Assembly: GCA_018287875.1 (NCBI GenBank)
Contig: JAGVVL010000002.1
Coordinates: 2,790,001 to 2,854,000 of the forward strand
DNA: 64,000 nucleotides
Source: Nigrospora sphaerica
Lineage: Eukaryota > Ascomycota > Sordariomycetes > Amphisphaeriales > Apiosporaceae
Direction of reading: 5' to 3'
This document shows, in pieces, positions 1-11,139 of this stretch (its first letter is position 1; every line of letters begins with the position of its first letter). The notes under the pieces are model-generated. The model was not told the DNA's origin. It did not search any database and saw nothing but the letters and a program-made list of their open reading frames with translations. Both the position numbers and the translations under genes were made by a program.

Positions 1-1718
1 ATGGTGAAGACGGTGTTGTCGATGCGCGCCGTCGACGGGCCGTACACCACCTCCATGCCCTCGACCGTCGTGGTAAGGGGCGCCGGCATGAAAACGCCTC
101 CGGTAAACGGCCGCGTGACCGTGGCGCCCGCCCCGACGACCTGGCTCGGGTTGATCACAAACGTGTCGGTTCCTACCACGGCCGTCGACGTCTTGCTTTC
201 GGGGTCGTCCACAAACGTCTGCCCGTTGATAATGACCTGCGTCGTCCGGATCACGACCGTCACCGAGGTCGGCGATGGCTTGGGGCCTGTTCCGGGTTGG
301 TTCGGTGGCGGCGGCGGAGGCGGAGGCGTCGGTGCTGGCGCTCCGTCTGATCGAGGCGTTCCTTGCACTGGTGATTGTGGTGCCGCCGGTGTTTCCTCTC
401 CATAACTGGGCGGGGTGAATCCTCCAGCGTCGCTGTCGTCGTTCCCATTGCCGCCATCACCACTGCCGCCACTGTTCTGGCCGCCGCCGACAACTGCCGT
501 TTGATGTTCGATGTGCCTCGACTGCTCGTTGCCCATGCCGTAGTTGGGCCCCGGGGTGGTGGTGAAAACGACGGCCGGGTTTTTGTCCGTTGTCCACATG
601 ACAACCGTCGGTCTCGCGTGGACGTATGTAGTACCGGCCGGCACGGAGCCGTATACCTCGGTCATGGTGGGCGCCGCCCGGCCGTCAGTCTTGGTCATCT
701 CGGACGCTATGCCCGTACATGGTGTCGCAAGGAGGGGAAACGGGGGCGTATAGTCGATCGGGTTGCCCATCCACGTGATGGTGGACGTGTGTATGACGGA
801 GATTTTGGTGACGGTACCATCGTCGCTCTTGGCCTCACACTCGCCTGCCGGGTTCAGACCCAAGTCTAAGCCGATGGAAGGCAACGGGAGAACGCCGGTG
901 ATGCCGGGGAGGCCGAGGCCGAGGCCGGTGTTGTTAAGAAACCAGTTCTTGGTATTGGGCGGCGGCTTCCAGACCTCGGTGGGCGTGGGTACCAAACCCG
1001 TCACCAACGTGACGAGACCGTCCACCAATGAGTGCACCTCCGAGGTCAGTGAGGGAGGGATGAAGCCACGGGACGCGTTGAGCCATGGGATCGGCTGCAG
1101 CCCGCCAAGGCCCCCCGCAGGCGTCGGCGCAGTTGACCTCGAGTCATTTGTCGAAGAGTCGGGGCCGGCGTGCGATGTTGCCGACCCGGGCACCGGCAGG
1201 GGCAACGGCAGAGGCGCCGGCGTAGGCAGAGGCAAGGGCAGGAGCGACAGCGGCAGTGGTAAAGGCGCCAGCGGCTCGGCATCCGGCGAAGCAAGTGCAG
1301 CGACTCCAGACGGCGTGGAGCGGGTAGAGAGTCCAGGCGGCAGGGAGCTGGTTGAGAGTCCAGGCGGCAAGGAGTTGGTAGAGAGCCCAGACGGCGTCGA
1401 GCTGGAAGAGTGGCCGGCGTCGGCGTATACCGTGATGGGAACGGACGGCGGTGCCGACTCCTGCGAGGACTCTGGCGTGGGCGCGGAGACTACCTCGCTG
1501 GTCGAGCTGCCGCTGCTGTTGTTGTTATTGTCGAGCTGGAGCCTCCTACGTTCAATGGGGCCCACACGAGGCTCTGGGAGTCAAAGCTAGGATGAGCGCA
1601 TGTTCTCAGGCGGACGGGGGCGCGGCGAGGATCTCATCGACGCACCTGTTCGGGCGGCGTAGACTCCATGAGCACAGCTGGCTGCGAGGCAGAGCAGCGT
1701 GTAGTCTACCAGCAACAT
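1..1718 (-). CDS. Secreted proline/leucine/serine-rich low-complexity protein (3' end outside window)
   Basis: Two exons on the minus strand: 1718-1646 and 1573 down to the window edge, giving about 548 codons in view. The intron 1645-1574 (72 bases, donor GTGCGT, acceptor CAG) keeps the phase, joining G to AG. The start at 1718 follows a good context (GCCGCC) and opens a signal peptide of about 22 residues, MLLVDYTLLCLAASCA onward. The mature part begins with Asn/Ser-rich sequence and then has a nine-residue repeat of the form LPPGLSTSS, about four copies. A Leu/Pro-rich stretch follows, then a Gly/Asn linker, a proline run, and Thr/Val-rich segments such as TVVIRTTQVIINGQTFV. Those last segments resemble cell-wall or surface proteins of ascomycetes. 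No catalytic domain is recognised. A GPI or transmembrane end may lie beyond the window. I am confident of the frame and secretion, not of any function. Confidence 0.72.
1297..1404 (-). repeat. 27-bp tandem repeat, about four copies, coding
   Basis: Units at 1297-1323, 1324-1350, 1351-1377 and 1378-1404. The last three differ from one another at only a few positions. They lie inside the secreted low-complexity gene and encode a nine-residue repeat (L-S/P-x-S-x-P-P/S-G type). Because the unit length is a multiple of three, copy-number change keeps the frame. Confidence 0.85.
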
Positions 1719-2363
1719 GGCGGCCGGGATCGGGCAGAAGGGAGCGCCAAGCCGTGTTCACCCAGCGTTGCGCCGGACGGTCGATGGCAAGACAGATGGG
1801 ATTGTCGACATCTGGGGGGGTTATCGGGAAACGGACGCGAGGCAGGTTATCAGCCGGGCAACCAAAGCGTCTCCGGAGCGAGCTGGCGATGCTGTACTGC
1901 GGCAAAAAATAAGCTGGCGCAGTACGAAACGATGCTACCCTCATCCACCTCGGGCCCAAAACCACCCCCGGCAGCTGGCCTCGTTGCGAACAGGCCCGTG
2001 ATTTGAGCGCGCGCGGATGGGTAAAATGCCTTGTCTTTCGGTAGTAGGGGTCGGCCAGCAGCGATCCAAGTCCGCTCGCCACGACAGCCAGTCAGGCGAC
2101 GGGGGTGTCGGGCCTTTCACTCAACTCAATGTGAGATTGGAGCCCCCTTCCCCCTTGTTGCTTGCTTCTTATTAGGCGTCTTGGTGGGTCGCTTCATTTG
2201 AAATGCTCACAAGCCGAGCCGAGTCTCTGGTCAGAGTCACGACGGCCGGCCGTGCTTGGTCTCGGTTCACTGGCGGCCAGCCGGGGAGGCGTCGTGGGTT
2301 CCTCGTCGTGTTGTGTCATGTTCATAGAGGGGGCGGACGAAGGGGGTCTTTGCTCGGCTGGGT

Positions 2364-2413
2364 CACCACCAAAACCACCAACACCACCACCATCACCACC
2401 ACCACCACCACCG
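2364..2413. repeat. Imperfect (ACC)n microsatellite
   Basis: An ACC-rich run interrupted by AAA and ATC units; the cleanest part is 2393-2413. It is non-coding as far as can be judged. Confidence 0.85.
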
Positions 2414-2796
2414 GCTGCCTCTGCCACCTCTCCGCAACTTCGCACACACACGCACACAACACGCAACACGCGTTCAAGTCATAGCGTAGCCAGGCCGCCG
2501 ACGCCGACCGGTTCTCACACGGGGTGCAGGGGTTCACCGAGGGCAAGACTTCCCGTTGCCCTGTATTGCAGCGGGAGCCGGTTTCTTCAGCGGGCGAGCT
2601 TGCGTGGCATGGCGGTGCGTATCCGCGCGGTCGTTCATGCGAAGCTTGACGAGACGGTACGAAATCGGACGCTTTCCCGGCTGCGCGTCGTTGCCTCAAT
2701 CCTGGAGTGGTCTACATTGCTGTATACCGCTGGCGTGGGGTGGCTTGGAGACCCGGCAGTCCGTTCCTCCCACCCTTCTCTCTTTCGCTCTCCCTT

Positions 2797-2816
2797 TCTC
2801 TCTCTCTCTCTCTCTC
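2797..2816. repeat. (CT)n microsatellite
   Basis: About ten uninterrupted CT/TC dinucleotides inside a longer pyrimidine tract that starts near 2768. Confidence 0.85.
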
Positions 2817-5046
2817 CGTACGTCGTACCCAGGTGCTTGAGCAGAGCAGACGGGAGAACGGCCACTGTGTGTAACTGCATGGGCTGGCTGAATGCATGCC
2901 TGCCGCAAAGGTAGCCACTTTCGGTAGGTAGTATCGGGGTGGAAACCCGGTTCTCATCCCAGTGGCTAGGTGTGGCCGTGCCCGCAAGAGGCCCCCGAAG
3001 AATTCTTCTCCGTTATGGATTGCGGCAGTTTTGGGGCTAACGCCGGCTTTTCGCCGTTGCGCCATGGACAGCTTGCTCTATTCGTATAGTACCGCCGCCT
3101 GGTAGAAGTTCCCCCGCCATTGTGCCGATACTTCCGTCCGACATTTGCAGGAGGTCTTAATACGAAAAGACCTCGTGACCCGGATGTGGTCCTGGCCACG
3201 AGCAGCACAAGGTTAAGTACACAAATACTTAAGCAACTGGGTAGGTAGCGCACGGAGCGCACGCGGGCGGAGCGCTTCGTCAACGGACCCAGAGCGCGAT
3301 CAACGGCCCTACCCCTTGCTGCCCTGTTAACAGAATCGGGACAGGGCTCTCGCTGAATGCCATCTATCCAGCTACCTGCCCATTCCCCCACACCGTCGTG
3401 GGTAGGTGACATGGGCTATGAAAGCAGAAAATTGACCATGTAGGCAAAGGCAAGGGCCCGTGGCTCCTGGGCACCCTTTGCACACCGACGATTGGGAGCT
3501 GAAGGCCGGCAGCTGGGGGGGGGGCAGGGGTGTCTCGCTTTCCAGAAAGCTGGCCACCCTGTATAGCCCCGTGTCATTCCGGCTTTTGGAGCTTATCGCC
3601 AGGCCTCCCACCATCGCCAGCGCGTCCACGTTCGGCAAGGCACTCGATGCTCGACTCGCCGAGACTTGGCTGCTTGGATGAACTGCCACCCCCTCAGCCG
3701 CCGCCGCTGGCACCGGTTGGAGGGGCCAACAAGAGCCGACAGGGCGCCCGACGCGTCGTCTTTCCCCGGAGGGATAGAGGACCGGCCGAGCGCCAAAACC
3801 GGACCGTCGGTGCTTGAACTTTCTTACAGCCACCACGCTGTGCCGCATATGCGGGGCTTCTCAATACCCACGGATGGATGTCTGAACTGGTGAGGCAGTA
3901 TGAAAGGCCCTCCCGGCCGGCCGGTAACCCCTAAGGCCACGCCAAATACCGGGGGGAGGGTTGGAACAATGACACACCAGGCGACGCCGGTTTGATACGC
4001 ATACGCTTCTTCCTCGGAACACCAACAACTTGGGGCGGCACTTGGCGGACCAGCAGACGTTTACCACTTGTGGAGAGGTGCCCGTGTGGACCCGACATGA
4101 AGGCCCTGCAGACATCGAAGTTGTTCCCCCGACGGAGGGGGGAAGGAAAAAGAAAAGGAAGAGGAGAAGAAGAAGACTGCGCAGATGAAACGCGTGCTAT
4201 ACCATGGGTCTGTTTGTTAAGACGAGGGTGAGGGTGGATGGCGTAGGGCGTTGGGCTACGGAGTAATCCGCACACTTAGAAGAACCGTCGTTCTTGGCAT
4301 AAGCCGACAAGCTGGTTCATTACTCTCTCTTTCAAACGCACATACGCGCCACCTCAGTAACTAGAGTACCTACCTGCGTACCTACCTATGTGCCTGCCAT
4401 ACGTATTATCAAACGCCCAAAGGGGTCTTTTTCCTTTGGAAGTGGCGGGTCCCTGCTCCGTGGATCCGCATGGCACTCAGAGAATCAGTCCCGAGTTGAC
4501 GGTTTAACTACTTTAGGAGCATACTTTAATAGTACCTAGGTGAAGTAGATAGCAGCCGGCCCAAAACTGTCCATCTCAGCCAACAGCCTTCCTGCGCTCC
4601 GGACAAGGTAAATACTGTGAGCAGCTTTCGCTTGAGCTGCCCAAGCCCGCGTGCCAAAGCTTCACGACGGGAACTTTGGGCTGATGGCCAAAAGCGTATT
4701 CTGACTCGTCCGATGGTGGGTGGCGGTACCCGGTGTCGGCAATGATGATGAGTGCGACTGCTCTCCCAAACGCTATGCGAGGCGGGTGTCCTAATGGAGG
4801 GAACTGTACACCTCAGGCGTGCCTGGACGGGTTGTCAGGGATGGCCCCAGAGTTCTATATGGTGCTATCCCATGCAGGCGCCAAGAAGCGCGGGCAAATT
4901 GTGCTGTGGGCAAAAATGTACCGCGGTATTGCACTCCCGCGCCTGATTTTATCCAGAATACGATGGCCATAAATTGCCGTGTAAATGAAGGATTTTTCCC
5001 ACGCTTATGCACGCTGCGGTAGTGGTCGAATTTTTTAGGGGGGGTG

Positions 5047-5085
5047 GTGTGTGTGTGTGTGTGTGCGTGTGTGTGTGTGTGTGTG
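5047..5085. repeat. (GT)n microsatellite
   Basis: GT dinucleotides interrupted once by a GC, directly after a short G run. Alternating purine-pyrimidine DNA of this kind can adopt Z-form. Confidence 0.9.
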
Positions 5086-7337
5086 CAAGCGTGTGCAGGA
5101 ACCGCGACCCGACCAGGCCGAGTTGCTACGTCGCAAGCATATCTTTTGCCTGCCTACCTAGCCACATCATGCATTGGTGCCACTGGCTACCTACTCAGGT
5201 AGATAGGTACCTACGTAAATAAGTTCGGTTGCAAGGGGCGTCGGCGGACGACGGCGTCATTTCGCACACGGCGCTCACATCATGGCCCGGCTTCCTGGAT
5301 TCTGGAGATCGGGCTCGAGTCCGGATGTCCAGGCCCGTGGTGGGACTCCATCACCGCTCGGTCGGTCGGTGCGCCATGGGAGGGACGTAATGGGGGGTGG
5401 GAAGGGATGGAGTGCAGAAGCAGGCGGGAGAGAGCCGGCCAGCCGGGTGAGACAGCCTGTGGTGCGGCCAGGCCGAGGGACAGAGGTGGCGGCGTCAGTT
5501 GTTCTCAGTACAATTACGATTAGCTTTCAATCCCCAGCCGAGTGGGTGCGTGACCGGGCGGGAGAGGGGCAGATCTGATGTCGTGGTGTTTCGCGTTGGA
5601 TTGATTCATCCCCATCACCACCAATGGAAACGAGATGAGCCGAGGCCGCCATCCCGATTCGGAAGAGCCGTCCGCTGCCCCCGTACCCAGTACCCACTGA
5701 AATCTGCCTCCAGTGGCGCCTTCATCAAGGATGACATGGTATGACCTACGGGGAATAATGAGATCCCATGCCGACAGTCATGCATGTCTTGCATCGGCCC
5801 TCGTTTTCCCCCTCGGGACTTACGATGCGCGCACCCACACTCACCCCGACACTCCCATCCGGTCGGGTACAGAGCCGCAAATAGGAGCGCCCATGAGTGA
5901 GAAATCCGCGTCGCCGTTCTGGGCCAGTGTACGTGGCCACGTGGGTGAGCGTGGACGCCGGGAGGAAGAGGCGGCCCAATCCCTTGGGGCTTGATATTCT
6001 TAGGCAGGTGTGTACTGGAATGGAGATTTACTGACACGAGTGTGAAATCGTAACCTACCCAGGTTAGCTGGTATACGGGCTTAAGTTTAGAGTAACCCAT
6101 CCCACGGGACCCTTGACAGCCCACTGACAAGGCTGTCGCTTTGGGCCAGAAGGAGGTACCTACACGCCTACTTCGGAAGCTTGGGCCTTAGGTAGCCCTA
6201 GGTAAAAGTATGGATGCGTGCCCGTACTGCCCAATATTGCACGCATGCAACCCCCAAGCCATACGACGTCAGGTGGTAGACGAATGAACGCGTACGGACG
6301 GCCCTCTCTTGCAAATGACGACCGCAACGCGAAGTAACAGGCTCATGAAGCGGTGCCCAGGTCGTCGGTCCCCCCCGCCGCGAAACCACACACGCTAGTC
6401 TGACCCGTTGGGAGGGTGGGCCGACTCTCCTCGTGCGCGCCGCATCGCCGGTCGCGCTGCGGCCGACGCCCTTTGCAGAGCGCGGCCCTTGACTCGTCTG
6501 ATACGGCCCGCGCTAGGTTCAGACGGGCAAGACAGCGAGCCTATGGCACCATGGTCACCCCGGACACCACTTCATCTCCTAGCCAAGACGGGCCCAGGAC
6601 CAGGTCCTCCCGGCTGCGCTGGCACCCGTGCGCTAACAGTAGGGCCTGGCACGTTCGGGGTAGCGGTGCCTGTCTGCCACGATGCCCGTAGTGGTACATC
6701 GTATCGTACCCAGTCAGTGGTGGTGGCTGGCGATGCCAGACAAACAGACTCCTCAGTCGTAGACACGGCCCAGGGTGGATGGATGTCTAGGGGGGCCACG
6801 GGGGTTTTCTGAGGGCCCTGGGTCATTGATCAGGACTAACCCACCCCCCCCCGAGACCCTGCCAGCGTTGCCGCCACCAACTCCACAGTAAGGAAAGCAC
6901 CGCGCACTGAAGAGCCGAAGCCCGCCGCCGCTGTCTCTGCCATGCGATGCTAGTGCCAGGATTTGCCGTCTTTCGCTTCCATGTTCTTTTAGCAGCATAG
7001 GGCCATCGTTTACCTCATCAGCTGTTCGTGCATTTCCCCCTCGTCGAAACGTGTTGCTGTTTTCCTGGGCACATCGATCGCGGTTTTCCGGGGAAGCGGA
7101 TGGTCATCTCTCTACATACACCAACACCGGCCATTTCAAGGATTGATCACGACCTGCTCTGCATCCTTCACCACCCGCTCCCACCGCCGCGCCACCAATC
7201 TCTTACTGCCTCTACGAGCTTTCGACTGGATGCACCAATCCTCATGAAGACCCCGACGGCGCTTTGCTCGTAGCCCTCGCGCCTGCGTGTGACGGCCCCG
7301 AGTAGTAGCAAGTGGCCGGCCTCAACGACTCGCCACC

Positions 7338-10224
7338 ATGTTGCTATCCACACGTTATGCGGCATCCACGCTCGCCGGCTTGTTTGCTGCCTGTGCGCTT
7401 GTCCACGCCGAACCCGATGCTCTGTGGTTCCCACCCTCGCCAAAGTGGCACGTCTGCCCGCCAGCCCGTCCTGCTGTATGCAAGCCATGTGCCCAGCTAA
7501 CATGGGATCCAGGTATGGCATCGACGGTAACTGGTCTGCCTTTACCATTTTCGTGGGCGAACCGGCTCAGCCAGCCGACGTTGTCATCAGCACAGCCCTC
7601 TCTGAAATCTGGGTAGTTGGAAAGGGCGGATGTGGTCCCAGTACGTGTTTCCCACCGCCGATCCCGGGCCACCCCGAGGCTAGAGACGGCCATGGACAGG
7701 AACGCTAACCAACGGGCCTGTCCTTCAGGTGCCCTTTGCACGGCTGCGCGTGGCGGAGTCTTTGATATCAGCGCCTCCAAGAGCTGGGCGCCTCTTGGCT
7801 TGTGGCAACTCGCGCTGCAGTACATCCGAGGCAATGGCGAGTATGCTATGGACACAGTCGTCGTTTCCGATAGCGCGGAAAACAAGACGACGACGCTCCA
7901 GAAGCAGGTGGTGGCCGTTATCAACACGACTGATACCTACTTCGGTCTCTTTGGCGTGGGCATCACCCCGGGCTCCTTTGACGGTAAGGCTGTAGACAGC
8001 CCCATAGGCCGGTTGGTTGAGCACGTCGGCGCGGTTCCCAGCCACAGCTACGGCTTCACCGCCGGTGCCTATTACAGTGAGTCTCTGTCTGCTCCCCATG
8101 GCTTGTAACATTGCTGATGGCAACTGCGCAGAGGGGGACCAGGGGGTGCCCGGCTCGCTCACTCTGGGGGGCTACGATAGGAACCGGTTTGTACCACACA
8201 GCACCACCTTTAGCTTGGAGAGCCAAACCCGCCAGCCCGTTGTCCGTATACGAGCCATCACTGCCGAGGTGACCAGCCGGGATAAGGCGCCCGCCAAATG
8301 GGCAGCGACTTCGGCCCCTCTTCTTTCATTCGACAATGCCACGATAGCGGTGATAGACAGTTCGGCCCCCTATCTCTCGCTTCCTACCGACGTGTGTGAG
8401 CGATTTGCCGAGGCTCTAAGTTTGAAGTGGAACGCAACCCTGGGCGTGTATACATTCTCCGACAGTGCCGTCTTCGACCGGTTCTCCGGTCCGGATCTCT
8501 TCTTCACCTTCAGCTTGTCAAGCACTGATAACAGTGACGATTTTGGGCAGCCACTGAACGTACCGGGCGTGGTCAACATTACTATCTCGGCCAATGCGTT
8601 TGCACAGACGCTACGGTACCCGTTCAAGAATGCCATCAAGTACGGCGACGCAGCCATCCCATATTTCCCCCTCACACGAGCTGGCGAGGGGGACCAAATC
8701 AGCATCGGGAGGGCTTTTCTGCAGGAGGTATATATGATCACGGATTACGAAAAGTCGACTTTCTCTGTCCACGAGGCGCTGTTTCCGCCCAACGCCCAAA
8801 GCAACACGTCCATCGCCACCATCCACTCGAGCCCTGACAGCCCGTACCCAGGGTCTGCTGTCGCTCCCGGCCCCCGGGAGATACTAGGCACTCCGCAGAT
8901 TGTCGGCATCGTTGTTGGGTCTTGCATCCTTGTTGCAAGCATCATTATCGCCGTTCTGTGTCTGCGGAGGAGGAAGATGAAATCCACTCATGGCCCGACG
9001 CGAGAAGAGGATGAGCTGAAGGTCATGCACTCGCAGTCTGAACCTGACGCACCCGCCACGCCTGTCAGTAGAATTCTGTCCATATTCACCCAGCGGTTCT
9101 CGGCGAAGAAGGCCCAAGAGCCAGAAATTCATGAAGCCCCGTCGAACTTGTCGCGGGCAGTCGAGATCGGAGCCGACAGCAGCCACGAACGTTACGAGCT
9201 GCCTGTACCGACGGAGCCGGCTGAGCTGGATGCGTCAGATAGCTACTTCCTCCACGACGCTGCCATCCTCGGCACCGATGACGTTCCACCCCACGACAGG
9301 TACGAGATTGCCCGGAGAAAGATGGAGAGGCAGCTGCAGGGCCCGCTGCCCGAGTACACGCCGCCCAACAGCGTGCTGTCACTGGACGACCCGGCCAAGG
9401 GCTACCACGACGTCAGCCAGGTCGCTCATTACCGGCCTGCTGACCACCTGCTGGCCGACCAGAACCCATCCCCGGCATCCACCAACGATCACTTGGTCTA
9501 TCCCTACGGCCTACCCTCTCCCATGACTTCCCATGGCGACTGGTCTAGCCGGGCACCCGACCTGCCTTCTCCAGGGGACTACAAAACTGGCACTTTCACA
9601 CGCTCCAACTCGAACCCCAGCACCTCACATTCGCTTCACTCACCGAACTTGCTCGATACGACTCCTCTAAGCCGTTCTGGCTCTTCCCAAAGTTCGCTGG
9701 CGTCGCCCACCGAATCGCTCCAACCGCCCTCGCCCACACACCAGCGCACTCTTCGGACGTCGATCGACACCTCTCGGGTCGTCTGCCTGGGGCCCCTTCC
9801 CAGCAACATCCGTCCGCCCCATCCGTCACCGACACGACGGCTATCGCGCCCCGGCGGTCTAAGCTTTGCCATGGCTACAATCCCATCGGCCGAGGAGTCG
9901 CGCAGGCATTCGGCAGCCGACACCCTGGGCAGCAACTTCACCATGAACGAGGCCTCGGACGACTGGTCAGGCGACGAAACTTTTGGCCACCAGCCGCCTG
10001 AATCGGTTGACTCTCCCACCCGCCTTGACGGGGAGGACCGGATCCACGTTCCCCAACCGCTACCGCTCACGTCCGAGGGAGCGAACCGCTTGGACCCCCG
10101 TGCCGATGTGGTTCACGTCTCGACTACACCGCCCCAACCGTCGTCCACGACGGATCGTATCGACGGAGTCGACGTCGTACACGTTCCCCAACCAGCACAG
10201 AAGCGCTATAGTTGGGAGGCGTAG
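7338..10224 (+). CDS. Transmembrane pepsin-like (A1 family) pseudo-protease with long cytosolic tail
   Basis: Four exons: 7338-7444, 7513-7640, 7729-8076 and 8132-10224, all phases matching; 891 residues. The start has a textbook context (CGCCACC before ATG). A signal peptide (about 1-24) is followed by a two-lobed pepsin-like ectodomain. Its landmarks are an IWVV strand (68-71), Cys76/Cys82, an RGGVFD motif (86-91), a GYTAGAY-like segment and a GSLTLGGYD motif. The first catalytic triad is replaced by Ser-Thr-Ala (62-64). The second reads Asp-Ser-Ser (270-272), so only one catalytic-type Asp remains. One membrane helix lies at about 450-472 and is followed by RRRK. A roughly 420-residue Ser/Pro-rich tail follows, ending in three (V/I)HV..PQP-type repeats. 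The first intron has a weak GTGGCA donor, chosen because it alone keeps phase and domain. A non-proteolytic receptor, adhesin or wall sensor is an inference. Confidence 0.85.
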
Positions 10225-11139
10225 TTTTCTCTATTTCCCGTCGGTGCGGTACAGACGGGTACCATTCGTCGTCGCGCCCTTCGCCTCCTCTCTTTATCAA
10301 TATTACTGATTGCTCGACGCATCTGCCCCGTTACATGTTTATTCTTTTAATTGGCTTTTTGACTTTTGCCATATACTCTCATACCGTAGCGAAAGGAGTT
10401 CTCTGGTTTTGGGTATTAGGAGCCACGATCAGGATGTGGCAGGGCAGCCCTCGCAGACGAGGCTTTGGGTTGAGCTTGGGATCGGTTGGATCAGAAGAGG
10501 CGTTTGGGGCAAATCACAAGGACCTGTCGAGGGCTCCAAGGCGGGTATCTATCTCCTTGTGGGGTGCCAGGAGGCAGCAGGCCCCGAGGACAGAGACCCG
10601 ATCCGGTCTTGGCGAGACCAAGCAAGCATACGCGATCCGCCTCACGAGGCTGGTTGGGCTCGTTGCCGGCAGCAGCGATATAGAAGAGACCACATCAAGT
10701 TACAGCCGCCCACGCCCGGGCACGACAGAAAATGAAACAATGGCCCCCGCTGGGGTTGCTATTAGCTGCACTACACGTCTTTGAAAACCCTGCTGTTCCA
10801 TGTGCCATATGACCGAACGGCTTGCCAAGGACAAGTCGCGCTTCGGTTCCCGGGTGCGGTGCGGCAAAAGAGGACCCCGACGGGGCCCATTGTACCACCC
10901 AAGAACTGCCAGAGGAACGCCGAGGTGGGCAAGTCACAGGAGACCATGCCAGGCGGTAGTTTGCTATCTGACAAGGTATTTTCTCGTATCCAGGTCGGGC
11001 ACCCGACGCCTCTTGTCCACCGGGGCGGGTCAGGGCCCCGGCCCCATCGATGGTGGGCAGGCGAACGAGCGGTAGCCGCCACCACATTTCGCGCGTAGCG
11101 GGAGAGAGTTTCGGCCGTGTCGTCGGTCCCTCGGCGGCG
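10225..11139. other. Convergent 3' intergenic region
   Basis: Lies between the stops of the pseudo-protease (+) and the SAP protein (-), so it should hold both 3' UTRs. T-rich sequence at 10330-10375, just after the first stop, is compatible with a 3' end. No gene was seen. Confidence 0.6.

Larger units (their letters stand above)
1719..7337. other. 5.6 kb intergenic region, no gene recognised
   Basis: Upstream of two divergently placed secretory genes. Open frames here are short, unrelated to known families as far as I can tell, and rich in Arg/Gly/Pro, as expected of GC-rich shadows. It contains simple repeats (ACC near 2364-2413, CT at 2797-2816, GT at 5047-5085). It also has several TACCTA/TAGGTA words near 4360-4400, 5150-5215 and 6160-6207. 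Confidence 0.6.

Noticed and set aside
763..1590. 275-codon plus-strand open frame with Gly/Ser repeats
   Set aside because: The opposite strand has a longer open frame joined in phase to a signal-peptide exon, so the plus-strand frame is its shadow.
5615..6130. 171-codon minus-strand open frame
   Set aside because: It starts in simple intergenic DNA containing TAGGTA words, and no family resemblance or splice signals were found.
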